From NCBI GenBank assembly GCA_018398805.1, contig JAGFBZ010000364.1:869001-933000 (forward strand): a stretch of DNA of 64,000 nucleotides, in the 5' to 3' direction. The position numbers and the translations under genes were made by a program. This DNA comes from Hirundichthys speculiger (Eukaryota > Chordata > Actinopteri > Beloniformes > Exocoetidae). Position 1 is the first letter of the stretch, and each line of letters begins with the position of its first letter. The notes beneath the pieces were generated by a model. It was not told the origin of the DNA, ran no database searches, and saw nothing but the letters and a program-made list of their open reading frames with translations. Below are positions 51,901 through 62,573 of the stretch, one piece after another.

Positions 51901-53966
51901 TCGTCTTTTATCATGTCCTAATACGTACAACTTTAGAAACAAGAGAAGGTGCACTTTTCCTGTATGAGGGTATCACAGTGTTAAATTTCAGTTAATTTTC
52001 TGATGCTTTACAGACCAAACCGCCCAATTACCCTCAAAGGGAACAGGCTGAATTAGTTTTAGTACTAAACTGGAGAATGTATCAAACAGAATCAGTCCAC
52101 AGTCGATGCCATTTCTTTGGTTCAATCAGTAACTGGTATTAAAATCCTCCTTTTAAGTTAAACTACACTCTCAGAAATAGGGGTACAGTACGAGTCCTTT
52201 TTTGTCCCCTGAGGTACAATCTACACAAATGTACCCCCTAGGGTTAATTATTGGACCTTAAGGTACCTATATGTACCTTTTTGATGGTCCAAAAGGTACA
52301 TATATGTACTCAAGTGGGTACAAAAGGTACAAAAGGGTACAAAACTGTACCTTCTGAGGGTACTGCCCCAGTGACAAGCCATTGTACCTCTAAAGGTAGA
52401 ATTCTGTACTTTCTTTTCTGAGAGTGTACTCAAAAGACACAACGAGAAAGGAGTGCTTTATATAATATCTGATGCTCACACACAAAGTTATCAGTTGTCA
52501 TGGATGTAAAATATAGCAAAGAAAACAAAGCATTTTTTTAAACCAGGCTGTAAAAAATATATTTATTATTATTTTATTATTGGACATTTTAACATGGGGG
52601 TCGATGGAGATCGATTTGCTTTTGCCTTTTTGCTTCAGCCCCCAGAGGTCAGTTGAGGAACTGCAACTTGTCTTACTTCAGTTGGACTGAACCCAGAAGA
52701 CCAGATGTTGAGTCAGTCAGCTCTGCACTAGACAGATCAATCTGTACCTCTAGATAAAAAAAAAAGCACACCTGATGGAGGAGATGAGTAAAGTGACACC
52801 GCTGACTCCGCCCCTAAAACCAGCTGCTATGATCAGAGCTGTAAACACACCTGCACCTGTCTCACAGACGCTTCATCGGGAAATTGTGTCAGTTTTTGAA
52901 CCACCTTTAAGAACCAAGTAATGTCATGAACAGACAGGCTCTTTCAACTGTTAGAACATCTGGATTTGATTGAAAATGTCAGATCATGATCACGTTGTGT
53001 GGATATTTCCTGTTGACTGAATCCCTCACGCTCCACGAGGAGGCTGTGATGCAGTGAGTGCTCGCGGAGGTTATCTGTCCAACTTTATATTGACTTTGTG
53101 AGCCATCTGCTAATAAATAATTCACTTTACAGCATCCCCTTCCAGCTCCAGCCAGACCAAACAAAAACCGGATGATCTGAGATCCCGCAAAGAGTCGTAT
53201 TAACATTCAGCTGCAGCAGACGCGCTCCAGAGAAGATGCGTCCCTGGAGGAGGGGGGGGGGGCTGTCAGAGCCTCTCTGGTGTCTCCTGGACCTCCGGGG
53301 TCCCTGGTGTCCTCCTGTAGCGTCCACTGACACCCTGCATCCGTCTGGATGATGCACCACTCACTGTTTCCAGCCAAATAACACCAGCCGCTCCATGTTG
53401 GCACCGCGCAACAATCTGGGCACATGTTTTATTTGATTTCATTTTTTAAAATCATGACTAACAGCATCCTATCAGGAGGTTAGCGTGCTAGGCTAAGAGT
53501 GGACCTGTCATCCAGCGCAGAGGAAGAGGAGGCTCACCTTCTTGATGTTGGTGTACGTGTAGAAATACAGCTCCCGGCCGATGTTGAAGCACACGCGCTC
53601 CGAGTCCTCGCTCGGGTCCTCGGGCTGCAGCTTCACCATGGAGACCCGGACGGGAGGCAGGAAGCCCGCCGGGGAGGAGTTGGCTGCGGCATTGGATGAG
53701 GAAGAGGCTGCGGCGGCGGCGGCGGCGGCGGCTGCAGCGGCGGCGGCGGCGGCGGCCCCGGGCCCCTGCAGCAGCCCGACCCCTCCGCCGGGTATCGGGC
53801 CGGGTCCCGCTCCGGGGCCCAGCGTGGCTCCGGCGGACGGACCCCGCGGCAGCCCGCCCCGCTGCTGCGAGTCCGAGAGGGTGAGCAGTTTGTAGAAGCC
53901 CTCTCTGGTCCGGAACTGGGATTTAATCTCATTGATATCCTTCAGAGCGCCGCCATCTCCGGCCAT
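42867..53966 (-). CDS. wdr20: WD repeat-containing protein 20 (4 exons, gene span)
   Basis: WDR20 is a WD40 scaffold that, with UAF1/WDR48, activates the deubiquitinases USP12 and USP46. Coding exons (minus strand): 53966-53538, 49314-49132, 47507-46098, 42914-42867, all phase 0, 690 codons in total (689 aa). Diagnostic blocks match vertebrate WDR20: NEIKSQF, ELYFYTY, VDLSKPIDKRIYKGTQPTCH, GFSAGQVQ, DPIKKETSKLFNEE, KSYFGGLLCVSWSPDGKY, GEDDLVTVWSF, GHGHKSWV, VTYRFGSVGQDTQFCLWDLT, CPRMHEVPLLEPLVCKKIAH. It is over 100 residues longer than the human protein as I recall it, through Ala-rich and Gly/Ser-rich inserts. The GC-rich start region (about 53.5-54.0 kb) looks like a CpG-island promoter. 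Teleosts may carry two wdr20 copies; which one this is cannot be told here. Confidence 0.95.
43393..44570. repeat. 11-bp minisatellite (about 107 units)
   Basis: Units such as CCTCTGTACCG, CCTCTGTATTG, CTTCTGAAATG and CCTCTGTAACG in higher-order strings. Three units are 33 bp, so long stop-free frames arise (11-residue period such as YRGGTEAIQRR on the minus strand). Sits in wdr20 intron 3. Confidence 0.95.
45046..45269. mobile_element. hAT-type MITE, family H copy 3
   Basis: CAGGGGTGTCCAATCTCGGT at one end and CGACTTTGGACACCTCTG at the other. Flanks CTTTATCG / CTTTATCT (7 of 8). In wdr20 intron 3. Confidence 0.88.
45330..45960 (+). mobile_element. decayed LINE reverse transcriptase fragment
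   Basis: LDLGAA, HCVGVKGTTLKSFTSYL, then in shifted frames SGIPQGSILGP and FYADDCRLY (the YxDD catalytic motif is recognisable). Several frameshifts. In wdr20 intron 3, antisense to the gene. Confidence 0.7.
46098..47507 (-). CDS. wdr20: wdr20 exon 3, main WD40 exon
   Basis: 1410 bp, 470 codons: RLIDKSKVTCLKWLPKSENL through WD blades (HLYLYNV, CLRVFHF, VTVWSF, CLWDLT, CTWARPGKA). A Ser/Gly-rich low-complexity loop interrupts the propeller between CLWDLT and CPRMHEVPLLEPL. The last codon GCG abuts a GTACGT donor at 46097. Reading through instead gives only VRL and a stop. Confidence 0.95.
47526..47556. repeat. interstitial telomere-like repeat
   Basis: About five TTAGGG units (one with an extra G) beginning about 18 bp beyond the wdr20 exon 3 acceptor. 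On the gene strand it is CCCTAA repeats forming part of the pyrimidine tract. Confidence 0.9.
47679..48828. mobile_element. hAT-type element, family I copy 1
   Basis: Ends TAGGGCTGGGCAAGTTAAC / AATCGTTGCCCAGCCCTA. Flanks TAAATACT / TAAATAAT (7 of 8). In wdr20 intron 2. An inverted relative is at 57094-58199. Confidence 0.88.
49132..49314 (-). CDS. wdr20: wdr20 exon 2
   Basis: 183 bp, phase 0. AVDLSKPIDKRIYKGTQPTC, HDFNQYSATAESVALIVGFS, AGQVQYLDPIKKETSKLFNE E. Bounded by CCGCAG| and |GTAGGA. Encodes the first WD40 blade region. Confidence 0.95.
49620..49735 (+). mobile_element. L2-like LINE 3' end fragment
   Basis: GATTTCCCCGTCGTGGGATAAATAAAGG tail, like the one at 2200, without coding sequence. 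In wdr20 intron 1. Confidence 0.55.
50733..51400. mobile_element. hAT-type element, family J copy 3
   Basis: Body and right end as 5061-5784, with the left inverted repeat shortened (CAGGGGCCACATCAG). GGTTAGAG occurs at both flanks, but the right one is blurred by GGGTTAG repeats. In wdr20 intron 1. Confidence 0.8.
52164..52428. mobile_element. MITE with TACACTCTCAGAAA inverted ends
   Basis: TACACTCTCAGAAA at the left and TTTCTGAGAGTGTA at the right. TA on both edges suggests a TA duplication. The interior is rich in GTACC/GGTAC and AAAAGGTACA. In wdr20 intron 1. Confidence 0.8.
53538..53966 (-). CDS. wdr20: wdr20 exon 1 (start, alanine-rich insert)
   Basis: 429 bp. MAGDGGALKDINEIKSQF begins the conserved N terminus, followed by FYKLLTLSDS and a long Gly/Pro then poly-Ala stretch (18 or so Ala from GCC/GCA repeats at about 53710-53757). 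It resumes with VRVSMVKLQPEDPSEDSERV and CFNIGRELYFYTYTNIKK|GTGAGC. The Met is the first in frame with homology. Confidence 0.93.
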
Positions 53967-56320
53967 TTTTAGTGCAAACAAGCCGCACAGGAAACAGAGA
54001 TTCTGACCTGGAAATAATAACGGTGCGTTAAAAAAAAATATACTAGAATAATGATGGGAGAAACGAAGAGGAGCAGCAGCCGAGCTCAGCCTGGCCCACA
54101 ACAACACCTGGTCCGCTGCGGTGCATTTTTCTTTAAAGAAAAATGATTACTTCACGGCGCTGGTGGCTGGTGAATAGACCCGCGGAGGCAGCCCCTCTGA
54201 GCCGGTGCGGTCATCATCCCCGACCGGGTCTCTGCCTCCGATCAGCCAGCGTGCGTAAAGTACGTGTGATGCTGCTGCTGGCCCGAGCAGGCACTGCGCA
54301 CTCACGGTGGTGGGGGGGTTAAGAGAGGACATCCGGCCCCAGCCGGCTCCATTTACCCCGACTAACAAACATCATGCCACTTTATGACCTTAAAGAGATA
54401 TAATACACATTTCAGAGTCGCCTGTTCATCGGGTTTTTGAAATTATCAAAATATCTGAGAAAACACTACTTTGTCAAAGCTGATCAGTGTCATCCAGTGA
54501 GCCATTCATACTTACAGGAAACTGTGACGTCACAGACCCAGACCAGAGTAGGATCATCCAAGATCTTAATCTTTGACTCAACTTCATTTCATGCTTTATT
54601 TATGTTGCCTCTTTACTTCTTAAGTCAGGGTCGTGCAGACATTTTTAGTGGCAGGTGCTCATGAGAAAAGGGCTCATCCAGTTAAATTACTCTTATTTAC
54701 CATACTATAATCATATAATATGATATAACTAAATTAATATTTCTTGTTTCAATAACAGACATTCATCTCTACATACATACATTCATAGTCATACTCATCA
54801 ATTCTTTTGAAAATGTATTAAAATGTTAAGGTTTTTTCATTAAAAAGGTAAAATTTTGCTGGAAAATTGCAAATTTTGCAGCTTTGGTGCATTATTTTCT
54901 AAACACAAGACTTTTGTTGTATAATTATGACATTTAGATGTATATCTTTGACTTTTGTAAAACTTAATTACTTTACGTTATTATTTTTTTTTTTTTACAA
55001 TTTCATGTCCGATAATAATAATGATATTTCATCATATAATCACAAGTCTTGCAATTTTCATCTTTTAAGCTCAAAATAACACATTTTTGTTGTAAAGAAT
55101 CAACCTTCACAAAATTGCAACCTAAAAAAAAAACTTTATGTTCTCAGATCTCAAATTTATGTTGTGAAACTGCAAAATTCACAATATCCCAACTTTGTTC
55201 TAAAAAGGCCGATTTTGTCATAAATTTCACAGAAAATCACAACTTTTTGTCACAAAAAACATGAAATCTACAAAATTGTTACTTTTGACCAAAAAAAAAA
55301 ATCGACTTTTTGTTGTAAAATTGGGATTTTTATAAAATTGTGCATTTTTGTTGTCAAAAAAGAAAAGACAAATTTTTGTCTTAAAAATCACAAATGTGGC
55401 AAAATTTGTGAAAAAACAATCACAATTTTGTTTAAAGAAAAAAAGAAGTCGAGACTTTTGTACAGAAATTTTCAACTTTTTGTCACAGAGTCACTACTTT
55501 TGTAGAACTGAATGTGTTTGTTGTAAAAATAAAACATTGTTGTCGTAAAATTGGGACTTTTTGAGTTTAAAGCACCACCTGGACTCTACCTGTGGATACA
55601 CAAAGCTGTACAACTGATTTCAAGAGGCACACCTGACAGAACAGGTGGGTGAAGTCACTAAAACCAGCTGCTGTGAACAGAGCTGTTGATTGAAAAGGGA
55701 GCTGTTGTACTGAATCTGTGGTATTTTGACTGACGGATGTCAGAAACGTTTCACTGAGAACTCAGGAAAACAGTCAATCATATATTAAAAAAAGTCATGT
55801 CTCCTTTAACAAAATGACACTTAAGTTGTTCTCTTTAGAAACCCAGTAGAGAATAACCCAGGCATCTTTTTATAGAAAACATTAGTGCCACCAGAGAGGT
55901 TTTATTAGAATTGCAGAAATAAGACACTTTCATGCTCATAATGAGCTGATGAATATTTAAAAGTAAATTGCTTTCCTGAATAAATTTAGGGTTTTAGTGC
56001 AAGTGGTTTGAAACAGAGCCAAACATTCGCAGCTTGTTCGTTTTACATTCCTTTCAAACACCATCACAGCCTCATTCTTGTCTTTAGGAGACAGACCTGA
56101 ATAATTAAACGCTTTGATTTGTGTTTAAGAACCAAACAGAATCTCTGCTTCCATCAGCTTCTCTCCCAAATCCACCCGTAAAACCAAGACCGTTTGTTGC
56201 CGTGTGACCTTGAAACGGACGCACCACCTGAACGCGTTAACAGAGTTGCCCGATCAGTCATGTTGTCACCTTTCCTCCCTCCAAAATCAATACAGTTCAC
56301 CTCATCGTGTGTTAATTAAC
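53967..56320. other. intergenic space upstream of wdr20
   Basis: GC-rich stretch 53,967-54,370 consistent with the wdr20 promoter or 5' UTR, then A/T-rich sequence with no gene seen. Confidence 0.45.
54840..55560. repeat. A/T-rich degenerate repeat
   Basis: Recurrent CACAACTTTTTGTCAC / TTGTAAAATTG-like segments every few tens of bases between wdr20 and map4k1. No clean unit and no coding potential. Confidence 0.45.
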
Positions 56321-56326
56321 TTTATT
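56321..56326 (-). terminator. candidate map4k1 polyadenylation signal
   Basis: AATAAA on the minus strand, 535 bp below the map4k1 stop, giving a short 3' UTR (56,300-56,860) free of transposons. This is the best signal in the interval. Confidence 0.5.
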
Positions 56327-56860
56327 AGAGTGTAACGGCAGAAACACAATCGATGCAGCTCTGACAATCAAGCTCAGGTCACAAAACACAGCGTGAGCCA
56401 CAGCAGTGGTCTGGTCCTTAAAGCCGCTACGTTATACGTTAGGGAAGCCATATATATCAGTCACCTGAGGCTGCTGTGATCAATAACACTGTGGCAGAGG
56501 GAAGGAGACGCTCATCTTCAGTGTTGGAGGAAAAATTCATTCAGGGTTTCCTCGGCTCAGTGGAGCTCTGCGTCTCACAAACCAAGTAAAAAATGTTATA
56601 AATAAGAGCAGACTCCCCCCAGACGGAGGGAGAAGAGCTACAATACAATCATCTCACGTCATCGCTGCCTTCCTGCGCACCTCATCATCCTCTGCTTAGA
56701 AAAAAGAACGGGGTCGCAGCGACTCCCGTCAAAGTTAACACCATGTACAGCATGCCTCGTTCATTTCCCGCTGATAACTGAGAATCCCAGCGGAGATGTC
56801 CGGCGCGGGGGCCGAGAGGGGAAGTTTCCCGTGATGACCTCGGTCGGCAGGCGGGGAAGG

Positions 56861-56957
56861 TCAGGGCAGCAGGACGTACTTCTCAGCGACTTCCAGGACG
56901 TACAGGTTGGAGAGACCTGACTGGTCATCGGTGGGACGCGTCTCCAGGAGGACGATC
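56861..56957 (-). CDS. map4k1: map4k1 terminal exon
   Basis: 97 bp. GIVLLETRPTDDQSGLSNLY, VLEVAEKYVLLP and TGA. It matches the C-terminal LExRPT...SNLY motif of MAP4K kinases, with a short extra tail. The acceptor CCGCAG| sits directly against a 20-bp triplication. Confidence 0.88.
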
Positions 56958-59659
56958 CTGCGGCGAGAAGGACAGACGTGAGGCGAGAAGGACAGACGTG
57001 AGGCGAGAAGGACAGACGTGAGGCTTAGCCACTGTTGTTACAAAAACAGCAGTCATCTTCTGTGCTGTTGTGTTTTATGAAAAAAAAAAAAAGTAGGGCT
57101 GGGCAACGATTAAAATTTTTAATCACGATTAATCGTATTGTATACGCAAAATCAAATAATGAATTCAAAAGTAGTGTAAAGGTCACTTTTATTTAAATGT
57201 TCTGCTGCCATATGAACTAAAGTGTCATAACATTTGTTGTTCAAACACTTTTAACATCAGCACTTGTCAGTAACACATATTTAGTGTAAATCTCATCTTA
57301 AAAAATGTAAAATAAAATAAAGCTTATTGCCACTGCCAGGACATTAATGTCATCCTGTTTTTATTAAAAAAAATAAAAAAGTCTACAAACAAAATCCAAC
57401 AAAATGATTGTGTCTCAGCACAATCAGAACATTAAAACAGGTAATTTCTGAGGTAACAGCAGAAACTTTTAACGGGGAGTTCAACTTGTCAGTTGTTACA
57501 AATAACCTTGTTTCTGTTGAATCCTCCGTCTGGGAGAACTTTAAAATAAAAATGTCCATGTAAAAGTTCAGTAACTTTACCAATCCGTGTATCATTCATT
57601 CTTTCCATTTTCAATTGTCAACCAAAAATAAATAAATAAATAAATAAAAAGTGACATTTTATCACGTTTTTCATTTTTTAATCTAACACAATTTATATTT
57701 CAATTTTAGACTTGGATCAAAAATACGAAATTAAAAAATGGACCACAGAACTGAATTAGTTTTATAATGGAGGACTGGACTTTCTGTTATCATTACACAT
57801 CTGTGCCACTAGATGGAGCCGCACTGCAGTAACCAGCTAGAGAACAGCAGGACAGTGAACACATGGAGCAGATCTGATGGAACATGGAGGAATGACGCGA
57901 TCATCTTGAACAAAGGAGTTTAACAGTTTTGTTGCTGTCCAGAATTTTTTTTTTAGACAGAATTGTTAATATTGCTACCTGAGTTGCTACCTGAACTGTA
58001 AAGTTCACAGATTTTTACCGTTCTCCATGTCTGTTTTAGCTTTTCTGCATGTTTGTCTTCCGGTTCCGCAGCAGCCAGTAACAGACTTTTCAAAACAAAA
58101 GCATGTGAGCAACATGCGTTAACGCGCAATAAAATAAATGTCGCTGTTAATAAATTAATGAGTTAACGTGATAATAGCGCGTTAACTTGTCCAGCCCTAA
58201 AAAAAAAGCCTTCTTTTTACATTTTGTCTCATATTTACTCTCAGGATATCGACTTCTTGTGCCACTTCACAACAGCGCAAGTGTTTCATGAAACATCAAG
58301 AGCAGCTGGATGAAAGAATCAGTCACAAAGTCGATTCTAAATCAATCAACGCTCAACGCTGATCCTCTGCGTTTTTTTTTTTTTTTTTTTTTGTCAAGCG
58401 TCATCAGGACAAACAGGACAAAGAAACGGTGCAACCTCCAGAACCCATCGCCCAGAGCAGACGGCGAGGCCATGCCGTACCCGCGGGACTTCACCAGCCT
58501 GTAGATCTTCCGGTGGTCGGTCGTTTCCTCCAGAACCTCCGTGAAACCTTTTCCTCTCCTCTGCCAGCCATGACGCCAGACTGCCAACAGCGTGCCATCA
58601 AGATACACTGGACGGAGGAAAACGGTAAAACATTAATTTAAAAATGATTCGTCGAGGCCTTTATTCAGAAATGGAGAGATGCAGGAAGCTGGGAGGAGAA
58701 AGAGAGACAGCAGGCAGCAAAGTGGCAGAGGCCAGGACTTCAGAGCAGACCTCCCTGGAGGAGAGCTATCAACTTCCATTGTTGGGCTTTAAACTCGTCA
58801 AATTAAGCAGAGCCGAGGGCCATTTCTTCCCTCAGTGGCAACAGTAAAAACTGCAGCTGAAAAAGCTGCTCCCTCTGTTACCAGTAGTGGAAGAAGTCAG
58901 GGAGACACTTAAAGATTGGCCTGAACCAAAACATCAACCATCTCTGGTTTGGTTCTCACCTATGGAGTCAACATCTTGAGAGAAGGTGATCTCATGAGGG
59001 AGATGCCAGCTGCCCTTCAGCGCTCCGTCCAGATCCACCGTGTGCACCGACCCTGGTGGTTGGAGAGAGTTTATGTCACCGCGTTGTCATGCACCACCAC
59101 GCAAATATGGAAGCAGAGACCGTATGGATAAAATGTGAGGCTATGATAGAGCCTGAAGATCACAAATATGGGAAGGCGAAATGAAAGTCTGTGTGCTTAT
59201 TTATCATTTTACCATGATCGACTGCAGTTCTTTCCGGCTGCTTGCAAAAACCCACTGGTGCTTACCGAATAATAATATACACCAGGGCCGTAAAAACACT
59301 GGAGTCGGTCGTTTAAAGAGACTTTTATCACTTACTCTCCATGAGCACAAGCAGTGAGCTTTTATCCAGCTGTTCTACTTGAACCACGTCAGGACACGGT
59401 TTCTCTGCAGAGACAAACACACACCCAGTTCAGACTGGGAGGAAGGGAGGAAGTCTCCTTTAAAATGCTTCCTCGTCTTACCCAGGCCGGTGTTGCTGAA
59501 CCAGGACGTGTTGGAGTTGAGGTTGATGTAATCTACGACGACTGGCAGGCTGGGGTTTGAGCCCGGAGACACGCCGATGCACACCTGAGGGTACTCCTGC
59601 TGGGGCGGCACCACCATCTCAAACACTCGCAGGGGGCTGGGCAGCGGAAAGTCAAAATG
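56861..59659 (-). CDS. map4k1: MAP4K1 (HPK1) C-terminal CNH domain, 5 exons, 5'-partial
   Basis: Ste20/GCK-family kinase acting upstream of JNK in blood-cell signalling. Only the C-terminal part of the citron-homology (CNH) domain is in the window. Exons (minus): 59659-59482, 59404-59336, 59052-58960, 58607-58481, 56957-56861, phases continuous, 187 codons plus stop. Key matches: FPLPSPLRVF, VCIGVSPG, VVQVEQLD, LLVLMES, AVWRHGWQ, RLVKSRG, LETRPTDD, SNLYVLE. The combination VCIGVSPG plus ETRPxDD...SNLY is closer to MAP4K1 than to MAP4K2/3/5 as I recall them. Human HIF3A and MAP4K1 are both on 19q13, which agrees. The kinase domain must lie beyond 64,000. I could not find the preceding exon between 59,660 and 64,000. 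Confidence 0.82.
56962..57022. repeat. 20-bp unit, three tandem copies
   Basis: GGCGAGAAGGACAGACGTGA repeated about three times, directly adjoining the map4k1 terminal-exon acceptor. On the gene strand the unit is pyrimidine-rich. Confidence 0.93.
57094..58199. mobile_element. hAT-type element, family I copy 2 (inverted)
   Basis: Ends TAGGGCTGGGCAACGATTAA / GTTAACTTGTCCAGCCCTA. Reverse complement of the 47679 copy over most of its length. Flanks are A-rich (AAAAAAAG / AAAAAAAA). In the last intron of map4k1. Confidence 0.85.
58481..58607 (-). CDS. map4k1: map4k1 CNH exon d
   Basis: 127 bp. VYLDGTLLAVWRHGWQRRGK, GFTEVLEETTDHRKIYRLVK, SR. It matches the CNH 'LAFWKHGMQ...EVTQEI...RIFRLLGS' block. 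The donor is CGCGG|GTACGG, phase 2. Confidence 0.9.
58960..59052 (-). CDS. map4k1: map4k1 CNH exon c
   Basis: 93 bp. SVHTVDLDGALKGSWHLPHE, ITFSQDVDSI. CNH-type beta-propeller strand with VDLDG turn. The acceptor is CCACCAG| and the donor ATAG|GTGAGA. Confidence 0.85.
59336..59404 (-). CDS. map4k1: map4k1 CNH exon b
   Basis: 69 bp, phase 1 to 1. EKPCPDVVQVEQLDKSSLLV LME then a split Arg codon. The acceptor is CTGCAG| and the donor GAGA|GTAAGT. Confidence 0.85.
59482..59659 (-). CDS. map4k1: map4k1 CNH exon a
   Basis: 178 bp. HFDFPLPSPLRVFEMVVPPQ, QEYPQVCIGVSPGSNPSLPV, VVDYINLNSNTSWFSNTGL. The acceptor is TTGCAG| and the donor TGG|GTAAGA (phase 1). Confidence 0.88.
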
Positions 59660-60061
59660 CTGCAATTGCGACAGAGAAAACATGCACGTGAGCGGTTTCA
59701 CCCTCTGTTGAAGAGTGTTAAAAATTACGTTTTTCAGTCTTGTTCACTTGTCCATGTGGCGTTCTTTAAAAAAGCAGCTACAGATGCACCGCGTCACTGT
59801 CGAAGCTATAAAATCGTTCCAACACACGTCAGTCTGTCTGAACCAGTCCTTCGCAAATAGTGGGGTGCAACCCCTCGGTGTGTGCGGCGCAATGCCAGAG
59901 GGGGGGGCGCGTGTGACCCCGGGGAACATGCTTTTTTTTTGCCCTACTGGAATAAAGTGTAATTGCAGATATACTACAGCAGGGGGCGGTAGTGCTTTCA
60001 CTGTCAGTGTGTGTGGAGGGAGTATTAGCTATATTGTATAGGGGTTTTTTTTTGCACACGC

Positions 60062-60696
60062 TAGTGCTGGGCAATATGACGATATATATCGTGGGGACAA
60101 TATAAAAGTGTATATCGTGCCATTTCTCTTCTATCGTTTCTATCGTTTCTAACCTAATTTTATCAATTATTACAGCAAATATGTAATTAAATAACCTGCA
60201 ACGATAAATTTGATAGAAACATATCTACTTCTACAAAGTAGCCTTTTATGTTTGCATAATGGTTAATGCCTTAAACAGAGTTCTCTCCAACCCTGATGTT
60301 TACTTTAGACACTTTATATTGGTTTGCAAACTTTGCACTACAAGGTTACAGATTTCAGAAAGTTGAAAAAGTAATTTGTGTTTATTTTTTATAGCTGAAC
60401 TTCAGTGCAAAAATGTGTTTTTCCTCTCAGAAACTGTTGTGCACTTTAAAAAAATGTGAAAGCTACTGTACCTCTGTACCTACCTGTTTTTGCTGCACTA
60501 AAATGTATGTTTGTGACAGTTCAGCTAAATGTCCTTTCAAAATAAAGTTGAAAAGTAAGCAATGAAATTTTTGTCAAACTTTTCAGAGAATAACTGAAAA
60601 CATACTTTATTATGGTATATCGTGATATATATCGTTATCGTGATATAAAATAGTCCATATCGTGATATATGATTTTTTCCATATCGCCCAGCACTA
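60062..60696. mobile_element. hAT-type element, family E copy 3
   Basis: Nearly identical to 27019-27654 throughout. Flanks GCACACGC / ACACACAG agree only partly. In a map4k1 intron. Confidence 0.85.
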
Positions 60697-61690
60697 ACAC
60701 ACACAGCACAGAGCAGGAGATATGAAGAGAACAAACCCTCAAGAGAGACCATGGAATGAAATAAAAGACGGAGATAATGAGAGAAACGAAAGTCACCAGA
60801 AAGTTAAGACGAGGAAATCTGACGATGCTGATGTAGCGCTTGGTTTCACTGTGACTACGGTGGGATTGATGTACTTATAATCTTTACATACTAAAATAAA
60901 AATGTTAATACATTTATTCTTTGTTATAAGTTGATCTGTAATTCTTCCTTTTTTGTTTCCCTTAATGTTAATAAGGATACAATGTTATGCAGAGGAATAC
61001 TATTTATAGTTGCGGTGGTGGTGGTGGTGGTGGGGGGGGGGTGCTGCAGAAAATGACTGAGAAGCACTGCTCTAAACTCAACTGTAACGTGTTTCAGCGC
61101 TTCATGAATTCCAAATGAAGCACGTTCGTCAAGCAAAACGATATTTTTCTCCAATAAAAAAGTTAAACAAGATGAATTAAAACTGCTACACGCGTTAGCA
61201 GTTCTGACCAGTGCTGCAACCCAGACTGGGCTCCTTCCTAAATAAGATATAGGTGAGGGGTTCAGTTTCTGCCATCCTCAGGCTTGAAGGAAGATATGTC
61301 ATTTTAAGGAACAGAGATTAGTTTTTAGGGGGCTTAATAAACAATCCCAAAGGCTCAACTGAAAATAAAATAGATTTATGTACCACTAGACATAAATCTG
61401 AGCTGTTACTTTGATGAAGCAGCGTAGCGCCGGACGTGACTCCTTCTGCAAGGTTGCACATTTACACCGCCGGCTTCTCAGCAGGAGTCCACGGATGCTA
61501 CCAAGTTATGTGAGATCTGGTGGAGCTGTGGTGCACGGATGAAGGCAGAACTTTCAGCGGTGAATCCAGATACACGATCATCAACCGGGAAATTAGGGCA
61601 TCAGCCTCTACGGAGAACCTGTCCTCTTTTTTACGCTCCGTTCTGGGTTTTCGTTTGCTGGTTGCTTGATCCTCATCACTCCTAGACCCC

Positions 61691-62446
61691 CAGTGTGGGC
61701 CAGCGTGGGCCAGCGTGGACCACCATGGACCAGCGTGGACCACCGTGGACCAGCGTGGACCAGCGTGGACCACCGTGGGCCAGCGTGGGCCAGCGTGGAC
61801 CAAGGTGGACCAGCGTGGACCAGCGTGGACCAGCGTGGACCACCGTGGGCCAGCGTGGGCCAGCGTGGACCAATGTGGACCAGCGTGGACCAGCGTGGAC
61901 CAGCGTGGACCAGCGTGGACCAGCGTGGAGCAACGTGGACCAGCGTGGGCCACCGTGGGCCAGCGTGGGCCAGCGTGGACCAATGTGGACCAGCGTGGAC
62001 CAGCGTGGACCAGCGTGGACCAACGTGGACCAGCGTGGACCAGCGTGGACCAGCGTGGACCAGCGTGGACCAACGTGGACCAGCGTGGACCAGCGTGGAC
62101 CAGCGTGGACCAGCGTGGACCGTGGACCAGCGTGGACCACCGTGGACCACCGTGGACCACCGTGGACCACCCACCCGTGGACCAGCGTGGACCAGCGTGG
62201 ACCAGCGTGGACCAGCGTGGACCAGCGTGGGCCAGCGTGGACCAGCGTGGACCACCGTGGACCCCCGTGGACCAGCGTGGACCAGCGTGGACCACCGTGG
62301 ACCCCCGTGGACCAGCGTGGGCCAGCGTGGACCAGCGTGGACCAGCGTGGACCCCCGTGGACCAGCGTGGACCAGCGTGGACCAGCGTGGACCAGCGTGG
62401 ACCAGCGTGGACCAGCGTGGACCAGCGTGGACCAGCGTGGACCCGT
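61691..62446. repeat. 10-bp minisatellite (about 75 units)
   Basis: Unit CAGCGTGGAC with variants CACCGTGGAC, CAACGTGGAC and CAGCGTGGGC. Because 10 bp is not a multiple of three, all frames on both strands stay open and give 10-residue periodic ORFs. In a map4k1 intron. Confidence 0.97.
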
Positions 62447-62573
62447 ATCCTACGGTGTTTGTCTGTTTCTTGTATGTTTTTTGGATGTTGGTTCAAATGA
62501 CAAATAAAGTAATCTTGACTCTTGACTCTTTTGAGGAAAAGAAACCCGTGGAGCGCGGTGAGATGCTGTACAG

